A stretch of 64,000 bases of DNA from Ensifer sp. PDNC004 (lineage in GTDB: Bacteria; Pseudomonadota; Alphaproteobacteria; Rhizobiales; Rhizobiaceae). This document shows positions 18,464 to 28,129 of the stretch, piece after piece; the stretch's first letter is position 1, and every line of letters begins with the position of its first letter. The position numbers were made by a program, and so were the translations under genes. Location of the stretch: positions 2,232,001-2,296,000 of the forward strand of contig NZ_CP070353.1 of assembly GCF_016919405.1 (NCBI RefSeq), read 5' to 3'. The notes below the pieces were generated by a model, which worked only from the letters and a program-made list of their open reading frames with translations, was not told the origin of the DNA and ran no database searches.

Positions 18464-19835
18464 TGCCCACATGGTCCTGCGTCGCCTTTTGCCATGCCTG
18501 CGCATAGGCGGCGAAGCTCTTCTTGATCTCACCCGCAAGCGGCGTGACCCCGGACCGGACCGCGGATCCCTTAACGAGGCACGCAGCACCGAGGCTCGTA
18601 CCCGTTATATTGTTGGGATCGGCAAAGACCGGCCGGCCGGTCGCTGCCGCAAGCATGCGCAGATAGGTCCCGTTGGAAGCAAAGGGCCCTTCGACGACGA
18701 TGTCGCCGCGGGCTCCGATCAGGTCGAGACAGGTGGCCGTCATCAGCGCCAGGTGGAACGAGACGACGACGAAACGTTCGGCGGGGTCAAGCTCCTCCTC
18801 GTCCGTCGTCCAGATCGCCTTTGCGGCCGGAAAGGGACCGGATCCCTCGGGAATGGACGGCAGCAGCATGTGGCCGGTGGTGGCCACGGCCTCTTCCGTT
18901 TCCGGCGACACAGGGACCGCCCCCTCCCCCAACAGAAGCTGGAAGGCGCGGCCACCCATGAAGCGGGCGGAGGGTACGGGATCGCCAAGCGCGTTGACGT
19001 TTACAAGCGTGTCGCGGTGTTCGTCGAGCGCCTTCGCCTCGGCGCCGACCGCGAGCATCACCACCCAGGTGCCGGTGGAGACCACCGAGAAGGGCGCGGC
19101 CCGCGTCAGCAGATGCGGCAGCAGCGAGGCATTGGAATCATGAATGCCGCAATAGACCGGGGTCCCTGATGCGATGCCCGTTGCAGCACAGAGCTCCGGC
19201 CGCAGAGCACCGGCGATATCGCTCGCCTTCAACACCGGTGCGAAAAGGGGCGCCCACCCCTGGCGTTCGACCAGGGTCGAGAACGCGCCGGCCCGCGGAT
19301 TCCAGAGATCGGTGTGGCAACCGAGCGAGGTCAGCTCGTTGCAAAGCGTGCCGGTCAGCCGATAGGTCCAGTATTGCGCATAGGTGAGGATCGAGGCGAC
19401 CCTGTCGAAGGCGTCGGGAAATGTCTTCTGCTGCCAATGGAGTTGGGCGCCGACATTGAGCCCCATCGGCAGCCGCGCGGAACCGGTCTCGGAAAAGGGC
19501 GGCCTCACTTCATCATACTCGGCGGCGAGGCTGTCGGGGCCGGCATGTTCATAGTCAAGCACCGGAAGCGCCAGATTGCCTGATGCATCGAGCACGACGG
19601 CGGTCGCGCCATGGGTGGTGATCGAGATCGCCTCGAAGGCGTGTTCGGCATGGAGTGCTGCGAGGCTTTCGAGCAGGAAGGCCCAGAGACGTTCGACATC
19701 GAAATGCGGATAAGGACCATCGGTCAGCACCGCATTCGCCGTCTTACGGACGGCGATCTCCTCGAAACGGTCGAGATCGACTGCCGCAACCTTGGCATTG
19801 GTCTTGCCGATATCGATAACGCCAACAACCCGCAT
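18447..19835 (-). CDS. rhaK: L-rhamnulose kinase RhaK (FGGY family)
   Basis: 462-residue sugar kinase of the FGGY fold. The N-terminal phosphate loop is DIGKTNAKV, an ITTHGATAVVLD segment follows, and substrate and ATP motifs include GIHDSNASLLPHLL, STGTWVVML and the C-terminal TGTSLGAACL. In rhizobia this kinase phosphorylates rhamnulose and has also been linked to function of the rhamnose transporter. It is the last gene of the minus-strand rhaRSTPQUK unit, 4 nt after rhaU. The assignment rests on the fold plus the complete surrounding pathway. Confidence 0.92.
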   Translation of the reverse strand: MRVVGVIDIGKTNAKVAAVDLDRFEEIAVRKTANAVLTDGPYPHFDVERLWAFLLESLAALHAEHAFEAISITTHGATAVVLDASGNLALPVLDYEHAGPDSLAAEYDEVRPPFSETGSARLPMGLNVGAQLHWQQKTFPDAFDRVASILTYAQYWTYRLTGTLCNELTSLGCHTDLWNPRAGAFSTLVERQGWAPLFAPVLKASDIAGALRPELCAATGIASGTPVYCGIHDSNASLLPHLLTRAAPFSVVSTGTWVVMLAVGAEAKALDEHRDTLVNVNALGDPVPSARFMGGRAFQLLLGEGAVPVSPETEEAVATTGHMLLPSIPEGSGPFPAAKAIWTTDEEELDPAERFVVVSFHLALMTATCLDLIGARGDIVVEGPFASNGTYLRMLAAATGRPVFADPNNITGTSLGAACLVKGSAVRSGVTPLAGEIKKSFAAYAQAWQKATQDHVGKEKRP

Positions 19836-19839
19836 GCGA

Positions 19840-20154
19840 TCATTCCATATGAAAGACGGTCTTGAGCGGCACCGCGACCGGTTCGTTATCGGCCTTGGTT
19901 TCCATGATATCAGCCATATGCGCCCACCATCTCTGCATGATGGGATGGGATGGCAGCTCGGCCATGCGATGGTCGTCCGTTCGCCAGAGCACGCCGAAGA
20001 GCAGATCGCTCTCCTCGTCCAGATGGATGGAGTAGTCGGAGACGCCGGCCTCCTTCAGCAGGGTGGCCAGTTCCGGCCAGATGGCATCGTGCCGCGCCTT
20101 GTATTCGGCGGCCATGCCCGGGTTCAAGCGCATGCGGAAGGCGTATTTTTCCAT
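19840..20154 (-). CDS. rhaU: L-rhamnose mutarotase RhaU
   Basis: 104 residues from the ATG giving [13 protein letters not shown]; an upstream in-frame start at 20199 is less likely. Family features are the Arg-rich start, the [22 protein letters not shown] segment and the WWAHMADIM motif. It interconverts anomers of L-rhamnose. It begins 7 nt after the rhaQ stop and ends 4 nt before rhaK. Confidence 0.92.
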   Translation of the reverse strand: MEKYAFRMRLNPGMAAEYKARHDAIWPELATLLKEAGVSDYSIHLDEESDLLFGVLWRTDDHRMAELPSHPIMQRWWAHMADIMETKADNEPVAVPLKTVFHME

Positions 20155-20161
20155 CAGATCC

Positions 20162-21166
20162 TCAATGTGCGAGACGCTGGCGGGCGCGCCGCCAGACAAT
20201 GGGGAGCGCGATCACCGAGATCAGCAGCAGGCCGATGAAGATCGACATGACGATGCCCGGCACGTTGAGCAGGCCGAAACCGAAGGTCACCATACCCATG
20301 ATCAGGGCGGCCAGCACGACGCCCGGGATGGTGCCGGAGCCACCGAGAATGTTGACGCCGCCAAGCACCACCATCGTTACCACCTCCAGCTCCCAGCCGA
20401 GCGCGATCGACGGGCGCGTCGAGCCGAGGCGCGAGGTCAGGCAGATCGAGGCGAGCCCGGCCATCAACCCGGTGAAAAGAAACAGGATGAACTTGATGCG
20501 CGCAACGCGGATGCCGGAGAAGAGCGCTGCCGTCTGGTTGTTGCCGATGGCATAGACCGCACGGCCGAAATTGGTCTTGTGCAGGACGACGCCATAGACG
20601 ACCGCAAGGGCAACGAAGAGCGTGAACTCGAAGGAGAACACCCACCAGACATAACCCTGGCCGAACCAGGAGAAGCTGTCGGGATAACCGGTGAAAGCCT
20701 GGTCGCCGAGAATGATGAAGGAGAGCCCGCGGAAAAGGCTCATGGTGCCGATCGTCACCACGATCGACGGCAGCCCGAGACCGGTAATCAACAAGCCGTT
20801 GATCGCCCCGCAAATGAGCCCGACGGAGAGGCCGATCAGCACCAGCGCCGGCGTGTCGAAGCCGAGTTGCACGGCATAGCCCATCGCCGTCGAGGCGAGC
20901 GCGATGATCGAGGCCACCGACAGATCGATCTCGCCGGAAATGATCACCAGCGCCATGGCGAAGGCGATCATCGCCTTTTCGGTGAAGTTGAAGGTCGCGT
21001 CCGAAAGGTTCCACGGGTCGAGGAAGTAGGGCGAGGCCAGCGAGTTGCCGAGAAAGATGAGGCAGGCAACGACGAGCAGCAGGCTTTCCCAGCTCTTCAG
21101 CAACCGCGCGCCTCGGCCTTCCAGCCGGTCGGGAATATGGCGTGGGGTAAGGTGGGTCTCGGCCAT
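20162..21166 (-). CDS. rhaQ: Rhamnose ABC transporter permease RhaQ
   Basis: 334 residues starting at [10 protein letters not shown]; the start codon overlaps the rhaP stop as ATGA. Many hydrophobic helices are present, together with the sugar-permease motifs [16 protein letters not shown] and [15 protein letters not shown] of the ribose/rhamnose-type membrane component family. Two permeases, RhaP and RhaQ, form the membrane channel of the importer. The open frame continues upstream but that part is an antisense-like shadow of rhaP and is not included. Confidence 0.92.
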   Translation of the reverse strand: MAETHLTPRHIPDRLEGRGARLLKSWESLLLVVACLIFLGNSLASPYFLDPWNLSDATFNFTEKAMIAFAMALVIISGEIDLSVASIIALASTAMGYAVQLGFDTPALVLIGLSVGLICGAINGLLITGLGLPSIVVTIGTMSLFRGLSFIILGDQAFTGYPDSFSWFGQGYVWWVFSFEFTLFVALAVVYGVVLHKTNFGRAVYAIGNNQTAALFSGIRVARIKFILFLFTGLMAGLASICLTSRLGSTRPSIALGWELEVVTMVVLGGVNILGGSGTIPGVVLAALIMGMVTFGFGLLNVPGIVMSIFIGLLLISVIALPIVWRRARQRLAH

Positions 21167-22143
21167 CAGACAGCCTCCGCCTTTCTCAAGATGACGCGGC
21201 CCTTGCGCCGCTCGGCGCGGGCGTTGACGGCAACAGCGACAATGATAACCAAGCCCGAAATCGCCAATTGGGCGAAGGGCGAGATATTGACGACCGGCAA
21301 GGCGTTCTTGATCACGCCAAGGAACAGCGCACCGAGCACCGCGCCTGCTACCGTGCCGATGCCGCCGGCGATCGATATGCCGCCGATGACGCAGGCTGCG
21401 ATGATGTCGAGTTCGAAGCCGGCGGCGATGTCGACATAGGCGACGGCATAACGCGACACCCAAAGATAACCCGAGAGCCCGGCGAGCGCGCCCGAAAGGC
21501 AATAGGCGAAGAAGCGGGTGCGGCCGACATCGATGCCGGTGTAGACCGCCGCATGCGGATTGCCGCCGACCGCATAGAAGGCGCGTCCGAGGGCCGTGCG
21601 GCTCATCAACAGGAAGACGAGCGCGATCATCACCAGCGAGAGCCAGGAGAGAACCGGGAAACCAAGGAGTTCGTCGCGCGGCAAGGCCTTGAAGGCGTCG
21701 CTCATCTGGTGGGCGTTGATCCACTTGCCGCCGCTCAGGAGAAAGATCATGCCGCGATAGATGGTGAGTGTGCCGAGGGTTACGACGATCGGCGGAATGT
21801 CGAGCTTCCAGACGAGTGCGCCGTTGATCATGCCGAGCAGCGTGCCGAGCGCGACCGCCGCAAGGATGATCAGCGGGATCGGCAGGCCCGGAAAGGCGGC
21901 GTTCAGCATTGCCGCCACCATGCCCGAGAGCGCGAGGTTGGCGGCCATCGAAAGATCGATGCAGCGTGTCAGGATCACCGCCATCTGGCCAAGCGCCAGA
22001 ATGATCAGGATCGACGTGTCGTTATAGACGCGTGCGAGGTTCGCCGGCACGACGAAGGGCGGGAAACGCCAGGTGATCAGCGCCAGCAGCACGGCGATCG
22101 CGCCGACCAGCAACAGTTCGCGGTTCCTGAGGATGTTTGCCAT
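21166..22143 (-). CDS. rhaP: Rhamnose ABC transporter permease RhaP
   Basis: 325 residues with about eight to ten hydrophobic segments and the motifs LTRCIDLSMAANLAL and GGISIAGGIGTVAGAVLGALFLG typical of monosaccharide importer permeases. The ATG at 22143 shares its A with the rhaT stop codon, indicating coupled translation. It pairs with RhaQ. P/Q naming follows the rhizobial order rhaR-S-T-P-Q-U-K. Confidence 0.92.
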   Translation of the reverse strand: MANILRNRELLLVGAIAVLLALITWRFPPFVVPANLARVYNDTSILIILALGQMAVILTRCIDLSMAANLALSGMVAAMLNAAFPGLPIPLIILAAVALGTLLGMINGALVWKLDIPPIVVTLGTLTIYRGMIFLLSGGKWINAHQMSDAFKALPRDELLGFPVLSWLSLVMIALVFLLMSRTALGRAFYAVGGNPHAAVYTGIDVGRTRFFAYCLSGALAGLSGYLWVSRYAVAYVDIAAGFELDIIAACVIGGISIAGGIGTVAGAVLGALFLGVIKNALPVVNISPFAQLAISGLVIIVAVAVNARAERRKGRVILRKAEAV

Positions 22144-23639
22144 CACGCGGCCTCCTGAATGCCGGCAGCGGCACGCACCAGCTTTTCCGCCGTCAGATCC
22201 GCGCGCTCGAAGCGCCCGGCGATCCGCCCCTCGCGCATGACGATGACCCGATCAGACATGCCCATGATCTCCGGGATTTCCGAGGAGACCATGATGACGC
22301 TGAGGCCCTGCGCCGCCAGTTCGCTCATGAAGGCGTGGACCGCTGCCTTGGAGCCGATGTCGATGCCCTTGGTCGGCTCGTCGAGGATGATCACCTTCGG
22401 CTTCGTCGCCAGCCACTTGGCGATGACGACCTTCTGCTGGTTACCGCCCGAAAGCGTGCCGACGTCCTGATCGAGCGAGGCGGCGCGAAGGTCGAGGCGC
22501 GCGGTGTATTCGCGGGCGAGCGCGAACTCGTTGGCGAGTTGCAGAAAGCCTGAGCGCGAGGTGCGCGACAGCGAGGGCAAGGTGACGTTCTGGAAGATCG
22601 GCAGGCCGATGATCGCACCCTGGCGGCCGCGCTCTTCCGGCACATAGACGATACCAGCCCGGATCGCTTCAGACGGGCTGCGGATCACCAGCACCTCGCC
22701 ATCGAGCCGGACGGCGCCGGCCGATGGCCGGGTGACGCCGATCAGCGACTGCATGAATTCGGAACGGCCAGCGCCGACGAGGCCGTAGAAGCCAAGGATC
22801 TCGCCACGACGCAGCTCGAAATTGATGTCCTCGAACTCGGTCGGATGGCGATAGCCCGAAACGGTAAGCACCGGTTCGCCGATCGCTACGTCCTTCTTCG
22901 GGTAGACCGAGCCGACGGCGCGGCCGACCATGAGGCGCACCAGTTCGTCCTGGCTGACATCGGCGATCAGCCCTTCATCGACCATCGTTCCGTCGCGAAA
23001 CACCGTGTAGCGGTCGGCGATGCGGAAGATCTCATCGAACTTGTGGCTGATGAACAGGATCGCCTTGCCGTCTGCCTTCAGCCGTTCGACGAGGGCATAG
23101 AGTTCGTGGATTTCCTTGTGCGACAGGGCGGCCGTCGGCTCGTCCATGATCACCACCTGCGCATCGATCGACAGCGCGCGGGCGATCGCGACCAGATGTT
23201 TCTTGGCGATGCCGAGATCGCGTAGGCGGATGGTCGGATCGAGATCGGCGCCGGCGCGCGCAAGCAGCGCGCGTGCATCGGCATTGAGCTTCTTCCAGTC
23301 GATCAGCCCGAAGCGATTGCGCGGAGCGTGGCCGAGAAAGATGTTCTCGGCGACCGAGAGCTCGTCGAAGAGGACGGTTTCCTGGTGGATCGCGGTGACG
23401 CCGGCGCGGGCGGCCGCAAGCGCCGTCGGGAAATGAACCTCCTGGTCACTGACGGAGATCGTGCCCTCGTCCGGCTGGTAGATTCCGGTCAGGATCTTCA
23501 CCAGCGTCGACTTTCCGGCACCGTTTTCGCCGATCAGCGCGGTCACCGATCCCGGATAGAGCGCCAGCGAAACATCGGAGAGCGCCTTCACGCCGGGAAA
23601 GGACTTCGAAATCCCCTCGAGCGCAATGGCGGGCTTCAT
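22143..23639 (-). CDS. rhaT: Rhamnose ABC transporter ATPase RhaT
   Basis: 498 residues from the ATG reading MKPAIALEGISKSFPG; an in-frame start at 23681 would add 14. Two fused nucleotide-binding halves are present. The first has a canonical Walker A GENGAGKST and a Walker B with VVIMDEPTAALS. The second has the degenerate Walker A GLVGAGRSE and the signature LSGGNQQKVVIAKWL. This double-cassette design is standard for monosaccharide importers. It powers RhaPQ with the binding protein RhaS. Confidence 0.94.
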   Translation of the reverse strand: MKPAIALEGISKSFPGVKALSDVSLALYPGSVTALIGENGAGKSTLVKILTGIYQPDEGTISVSDQEVHFPTALAAARAGVTAIHQETVLFDELSVAENIFLGHAPRNRFGLIDWKKLNADARALLARAGADLDPTIRLRDLGIAKKHLVAIARALSIDAQVVIMDEPTAALSHKEIHELYALVERLKADGKAILFISHKFDEIFRIADRYTVFRDGTMVDEGLIADVSQDELVRLMVGRAVGSVYPKKDVAIGEPVLTVSGYRHPTEFEDINFELRRGEILGFYGLVGAGRSEFMQSLIGVTRPSAGAVRLDGEVLVIRSPSEAIRAGIVYVPEERGRQGAIIGLPIFQNVTLPSLSRTSRSGFLQLANEFALAREYTARLDLRAASLDQDVGTLSGGNQQKVVIAKWLATKPKVIILDEPTKGIDIGSKAAVHAFMSELAAQGLSVIMVSSEIPEIMGMSDRVIVMREGRIAGRFERADLTAEKLVRAAAGIQEAA

Positions 23640-23737
23640 CCGCGATGTGAGCGTATCCTGCAGCAAGAGACAGTCCACCATTCAGTCGTTTCGATTATGC
23701 AAAGCTTGTCGAGGCGACGGTTACGCCGCGCGAGGTT

Positions 23738-23886
23738 GCCCCTCACCCTGCCCTCTCTCCGCGAACGGAGACAGGGAACGAGTATGCCGCACGCCTCCCA
23801 CGTCGTCGGGAAGGGGGCAAACCGTTGCCGCTTGTCCCTTCTCCCCGTCGAACGGGGAGAAGGTGCCGGCAGCTGGATGAGGGGCT
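23738..23886. repeat. RIME1-like intergenic palindromic repeat
   Basis: About 149 nt between rhaS and rhaT with near-inverted ends (GCCCCTCACCCTG and GGATGAGGGGC) enclosing two palindromes. CCTTCTCCCCGT/ACGGGGAGAAGG is perfect, with a 3-nt loop, at 23838-23864. CCCTCTCTCCG/CGGAGACAGGG has one mismatch. This two-palindrome layout matches the Rhizobium intergenic mosaic element RIME1. In the rhaS-rhaT spacer it may act as a processing or partial termination site that makes rhaS more abundant than the ATPase and permeases. Confidence 0.8.
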
Positions 23887-23895
23887 TTCGCCGGA

Positions 23896-24885
23896 TCAGA
23901 AGATCTTGGCGAATTCCTCGACATTCTTGGCATCGTAGACGAACGGGTCGGCCATCGCGCCTTCGTTGTTGTCGTCGAGCTTGACGGCCCCCATGCGGCC
24001 CATCTTCAGTTCAGCACCGGGCTTCGCTTCGGCACCGTTGATCAGGTCGTAGGCAATCATCGTTGCGGAGTAGCCGAGATCGATCGGGTTCCAGATCGCG
24101 AAGGACTTGGAGGCGCCCGACTTCACGTGGCCTGCCATTTCCGAGGGAAGGCCGAGACCGGTGACGTTGATCTGGCCGATCTTGCCGGCGTCGGTGACGG
24201 CCTGGGCGGCTGCGACAATGCCGACAGAGGTCGGCGCGATGATCGCCTTCAGGTTCGGATAGGACTGAATGAGGCCTTGCGTTTCGCGGTAGGACTTGTC
24301 GGCGAGGTCGTCGCCGTAGACGGTCGCGACGACATTGATGCCCTTGTAGTTGCCCTCAACCTTCTTCATCTCGGCGATCCAGGTGTTCTGGTTGGTCGAG
24401 GTCGCCGTTGCCGACAGCACCGCAACGTCGCCGCCTTCAGGCAGGTTGTCGGCGGCGAGCTTGATAATCATGTTGCCGATCAGCGGGCTCGACGACGGGT
24501 TGAGGTGCATCAGGCGGCCATCCTTGGCGACGCCCGAGTCCCAGGAGATGACCTTGATGCCGCGATCCATCGCCTTCTTCAGCGCCGGAACGAGGGCGTC
24601 GGTGTCGTTGGCGGAAACGGCGATGGCATCAACCTTTTGAGCGATCAGCGAGTTGATCACCTCGATCTGGCCTTCGGCGGTCGTCGTCGTCGGGCCGGTA
24701 TAGATCACCTCGACGTCGCCCAGCTCCTTGGCGGCTTCCTGCGCGCCCTTGTTGGCGGCTTCGAAGAAGCCGATGCCGAGCGCCTTGACCACGAGCGCGA
24801 TCTTCTTGTTTTCCGCATGCGCGGCATTGGCCATCAGCGCCAGCGAAACGGCGGCCGTGACCATCAGTGACTTCAGGATCTTCAT
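23896..24885 (-). CDS. rhaS: Rhamnose ABC transporter periplasmic binding protein RhaS
   Basis: 329 residues starting MKILKSLMVTAAV; this ATG lies 8 nt after GGAGGAA, better placed than the ATG two codons upstream. A classic signal peptide ends at NAAHA-ENKK. The mature protein is a ribose-type periplasmic binding domain (KIALVVKALGIGFFEAANKGAQ, DAIAVSANDTDAL, VISWDSGV, AIIAPTSVGIVAAAQAV). It captures L-rhamnose for RhaTPQ. It lies 115 nt after rhaR. Confidence 0.94.
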   Translation of the reverse strand: MKILKSLMVTAAVSLALMANAAHAENKKIALVVKALGIGFFEAANKGAQEAAKELGDVEVIYTGPTTTTAEGQIEVINSLIAQKVDAIAVSANDTDALVPALKKAMDRGIKVISWDSGVAKDGRLMHLNPSSSPLIGNMIIKLAADNLPEGGDVAVLSATATSTNQNTWIAEMKKVEGNYKGINVVATVYGDDLADKSYRETQGLIQSYPNLKAIIAPTSVGIVAAAQAVTDAGKIGQINVTGLGLPSEMAGHVKSGASKSFAIWNPIDLGYSATMIAYDLINGAEAKPGAELKMGRMGAVKLDDNNEGAMADPFVYDAKNVEEFAKIF

Positions 24886-25000
24886 GCTCATTTCCTCCCA
24901 ATGACCGGCACGCGACAAGCGTCACCGGCGCGATTTCCTCCATTGGCGATGCCCCGGCCCCTCCGGTCGTGAGCGTCACCTTCCCCTCTCCTCGCCTGCC

Positions 25001-25813
25001 TCAGGCGGACGAGGACATGTTCTCCGCATCTGCGCCGGCTCTCGAGCTGGCAACGACCAGCCGCACGCCGGCATTCTCGAGCATCGCGGCATGCCTGTCC
25101 TCGATGCCCGAATCCGTGATGACAGTGGCGATCCGCTTCAATCCGCACAGGATCAGGCTGGAACGCTTGTGAAATTTCGAGGAGTCGACCAGCACGACGA
25201 GTTCGTCGGCCTGGTCGATCAGTTTCTGCTCCGCCTGGATCAACAGCGGATCCGCCTCCATCAGGCCGAGCGGGCCGAGGCCCTGCGCGCCCATGAACAT
25301 GCGGCGCGCATAGAAATTGCGCGTCACGTCATTGTCGAAGGGGCTGAGGATGATGTTCTGCTCGCGGTAGATCGTGCCGCCCGACAGCATTACCGTGTTC
25401 TTCGAGTGCTTCAGAAGATGCTCGGCGATCGGAAACGAATTGGTGAAAACCTGCATCCGGCGATTGCTGAGGAAATGCACCATCTGAAAGGTGGTGGTGC
25501 CACCATTGATGATGATCGGTTCGCCGTCCTCGCAAAGCGCCACTGCTTCCTTGGCGATCGCCTGCTTCTCACGGGCATGCAGGCCTTCGTTGACCTTGAA
25601 CGGCCGGCCGGCGAGCCCGACGAATTGCGGCGGGTTGATCGCCTCGGCGCCGCCGCGCACCCGGCGCAGCTTCTTCTGCACGTGGAGGGCTGCAATATCG
25701 CGCCGGATCGTCGCCTCGGAACTGTCGGTCAGATCGACCAGTTCCTGGACGGTGACGACGGGTTTTTCCTGAACCGCCGACTGAATGATCCGGTGTCTTT
25801 CTTTCTCGTGCAT
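25001..25813 (-). CDS. rhaR: DeoR-family rhamnose repressor RhaR
   Basis: 270 residues: an N-terminal DeoR winged helix (VQELVDLTDSSEATIRRDIAAL, then KKLRRVRGGAEAI) and a C-terminal sugar-phosphate-sensing domain (INGGTTTFQMVHFLSNR, VMLSGGTIYREQNI, GAQGLGPLGLMEADPLLIQAEQKL, VLVDSSKFHKRS). In rhizobia RhaR represses both rha transcription units. It is first in the minus-strand operon and divergent from rhaD, as expected for a local regulator. Confidence 0.92.
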   Translation of the reverse strand: MHEKERHRIIQSAVQEKPVVTVQELVDLTDSSEATIRRDIAALHVQKKLRRVRGGAEAINPPQFVGLAGRPFKVNEGLHAREKQAIAKEAVALCEDGEPIIINGGTTTFQMVHFLSNRRMQVFTNSFPIAEHLLKHSKNTVMLSGGTIYREQNIILSPFDNDVTRNFYARRMFMGAQGLGPLGLMEADPLLIQAEQKLIDQADELVVLVDSSKFHKRSSLILCGLKRIATVITDSGIEDRHAAMLENAGVRLVVASSRAGADAENMSSSA

Positions 25814-25857
25814 GCGTTCCTCCGATGGCGTTCATGCTTCCATCACGATCGACCATT

Positions 25858-25928
25858 GTCAATCACAAACAATCATATTTTTTCATTGTGCAGCGCAATA
25901 TGCGCGAACTTGATCGTTTTTGATTGAC
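25858..25928. promoter_or_regulatory. Candidate RhaR operator pair between rhaR and rhaD
   Basis: GTCAATCACAAACAATCA at 25858-25875 and, inverted, TGATCGTTTTTGATTGAC at 25911-25928 (complement GTCAATCAAAAACGATCA) agree at 16 of 18 positions. They flank the AT-rich centre of the 202-nt divergent spacer. A TTGACT hexamer at 25924-25929 overlapping the second copy could be the -35 of rhaD. The arrangement suits a DeoR-type repressor controlling both directions. The binding protein is inferred from position only. Confidence 0.6.
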
Positions 25929-26015
25929 TTTAACGCTCAAGTCCTGTGATCTGATGCCAACCACATCTCTGCGCGGTCGCCAAGCCGCGCGACATCAGAC
26001 CGGGAGGAAATCGAG

Positions 26016-28115
26016 ATGCTCGACAAGCAGCAGGGTGCGCGACTTGCAAACCTTTGGGACGAGGCAAAGGCTGCCGGCATGAGCGAATCCGAGCGCTTGC
26101 TCTATCGCTCCAACCTGCTCGGCTCCGACAAGCGCATCACCAATTACGGCGGCGGCAACACCTCGGCCAAGGTGATGGAGAAGGACCCGCTTGGGGGCGG
26201 CACGGTCGAGGTTCTCTGGGTCAAAGGTTCGGGCGGCGACGTCGGAACGATCAAGCTCGACGGCTTTGCCACGCTCTATATGGACAAGCTCAACGCGCTG
26301 AAGTCGATCTATCGCGGCGTCGCGTTCGAAGACGAGATGGTCGGCTACCTGCCGCACTGCACCTTCAACCTCAATCCGCGCGCCGCCTCGATCGACACGC
26401 CCCTGCATGCCTATGTGCCGAAGAAGCATGTCGACCACATGCACCCCGACGCGATCATCGCGATTGCCGCAGCCAAGAACAGCCGTGAACTGACGGCAAA
26501 GATTTTTGGCGACGACATCGGCTGGCTGCCGTGGAAGCGCCCGGGCTACGAGCTCGGCCTGTGGCTCGAAAAATTCTGCCTGGAAAATCCCCGGGCGCGC
26601 GGTGTCGTGCTTGAAAGCCATGGCCTCTTCACCTGGGGCGACACGGCGAAAGAAGCCTACGGGACCACGGTCGAGATCATCAACAAGGCAATCGCCTGGT
26701 TCGAGGCCGAGAACGCCAAGCCGGCCTTTGGCGGTGCGGTTAGGCCGGCGCTCGACGCGGCGGCCCGCGCCGACGTCGCGCGCAAGCTGATGCCGGTCAT
26801 CCGCGGCCTGATCAGCGCCGACGAGAAGAAGGTCGGCCATTTCGACGACAGCCAGGCCGTGCTCGATTTCGTCACGTCGATGGATCTGAAGCCGCTGGCC
26901 GCCCTCGGCACGAGCTGCCCCGACCACTTCCTGCGCACCAAGATCCGGCCGCTGGTGGTCGATTTCGACGCGGCCAGCCCCGATGTCGACAAGACGTTGG
27001 CGGCACTTCCCGACGCGATCGCGGCTTACCGCGCCGACTACGCCGCCTATTACGAGCGCTGCAAACATGCCGACAGCCCGGCGATGCGCGATCCGAATGC
27101 AGTGGTCTATCTCGTGCCCGGCGTCGGCATGATCACCTTTGCCAAGGACAAGGCGACCGCCCGCATCTCCGGCGAGTTCTATGTCAACGCCATCAACGTC
27201 ATGCGCGGCGCCTCCGGCGTCTCAACCTATGTCGGCCTGCCGGAACAGGAAGCCTTCGACATCGAATACTGGCTGCTTGAGGAAGCAAAGCTCCAGCGCA
27301 TGCCGAAGCCGAAGAGCCTCGCCGGCCGGATCGCGCTCGTCACCGGCGGCGCCGGCGGTATCGGCAAGGCGACGGCCAACCGGCTGATGCAGGAGGGCGC
27401 CTGCGTCGTGCTCGCCGATATCGACGAGACCGCGCTTGCGGCGGCCGAAGGCGAACTCTCCAAGCGCTACGGCAAGGATTTCGTCCGCTCCGTCAGCATG
27501 AACGTCACCAGAGAGACGGCGGTCGAGGGCGGCTTTGCCGACGCGCTGCTCGCCTTCGGCGGCCTCGATATCCTCGTTTCCAATGCCGGCCTCGCCTCGT
27601 CTGCCGCGATCGAAGACACGACGCTGGCGCTCTGGACCAAGAACATCGACATCCTGACGACAGGCTATTTCCTCGTCTCGCGAGAAGCCTTCCGCATCTT
27701 CCGCCAGCAGAAGGCCGGCGGCAACGTCGTCTTCGTCGCCTCCAAGAACGGTCTTGCCGCCTCCCCCGGCGCATCGGCCTATTGCACCGCCAAGGCGGCG
27801 GAGATCCACCTCGCCCGCTGCCTGGCGCTCGAAGGCGCTTCCGCCCAGATCCGCGTCAACGTCGTCAATCCGGACGCGGTGCTGCGCGGCTCGAAGATTT
27901 GGACCGGCGAGTGGAAGGAACAGCGCGCCGCCGCCTACAAGATGGATGTCGACGACCTCGAGGCGCATTATCGCGAGCGCTCGATGCTGAAGCTCAGCGT
28001 CTTTCCCGAGGATATCGCCGAGGCGATCTACTTCCTTTCATCCGACATGTCGGCGAAATCGACCGGCAACATCATCAATGTCGACGCGGGCAACGCCCAG
28101 TCGTTTACCCGCTGA
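26016..28115 (+). CDS. rhaD: Bifunctional rhamnulose-1-phosphate aldolase / short-chain dehydrogenase RhaD
   Basis: 699 residues in two parts. The first ~430 form a class II aldolase domain (NYGGGNTSAKVME, HVDHMHPDAIIAI with metal-binding His residues, VVLESHGLFTWGD), which cleaves rhamnulose 1-phosphate into DHAP and lactaldehyde. The C-terminal ~250 form an NAD-dependent short-chain dehydrogenase (Rossmann motif TGGAGGIGKA, catalytic Y-x-x-x-K in AYCTAKAAE), expected to oxidise lactaldehyde. This fusion is the standard rhizobial form. It is preceded by GGGAGGAA and diverges from rhaR. Confidence 0.94.
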   Translation: MLDKQQGARLANLWDEAKAAGMSESERLLYRSNLLGSDKRITNYGGGNTSAKVMEKDPLGGGTVEVLWVKGSGGDVGTIKLDGFATLYMDKLNALKSIYRGVAFEDEMVGYLPHCTFNLNPRAASIDTPLHAYVPKKHVDHMHPDAIIAIAAAKNSRELTAKIFGDDIGWLPWKRPGYELGLWLEKFCLENPRARGVVLESHGLFTWGDTAKEAYGTTVEIINKAIAWFEAENAKPAFGGAVRPALDAAARADVARKLMPVIRGLISADEKKVGHFDDSQAVLDFVTSMDLKPLAALGTSCPDHFLRTKIRPLVVDFDAASPDVDKTLAALPDAIAAYRADYAAYYERCKHADSPAMRDPNAVVYLVPGVGMITFAKDKATARISGEFYVNAINVMRGASGVSTYVGLPEQEAFDIEYWLLEEAKLQRMPKPKSLAGRIALVTGGAGGIGKATANRLMQEGACVVLADIDETALAAAEGELSKRYGKDFVRSVSMNVTRETAVEGGFADALLAFGGLDILVSNAGLASSAAIEDTTLALWTKNIDILTTGYFLVSREAFRIFRQQKAGGNVVFVASKNGLAASPGASAYCTAKAAEIHLARCLALEGASAQIRVNVVNPDAVLRGSKIWTGEWKEQRAAAYKMDVDDLEAHYRERSMLKLSVFPEDIAEAIYFLSSDMSAKSTGNIINVDAGNAQSFTR

Positions 28116-28129
28116 TCAAGGAGAGTTTC

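Noticed and set aside
20162..21724. 520-residue version of RhaQ
   Set aside because: The extra N-terminal part overlaps rhaP out of frame and is low-complexity shadow sequence; the ATG at 21166 overlapping the rhaP stop gives a normal-length permease.
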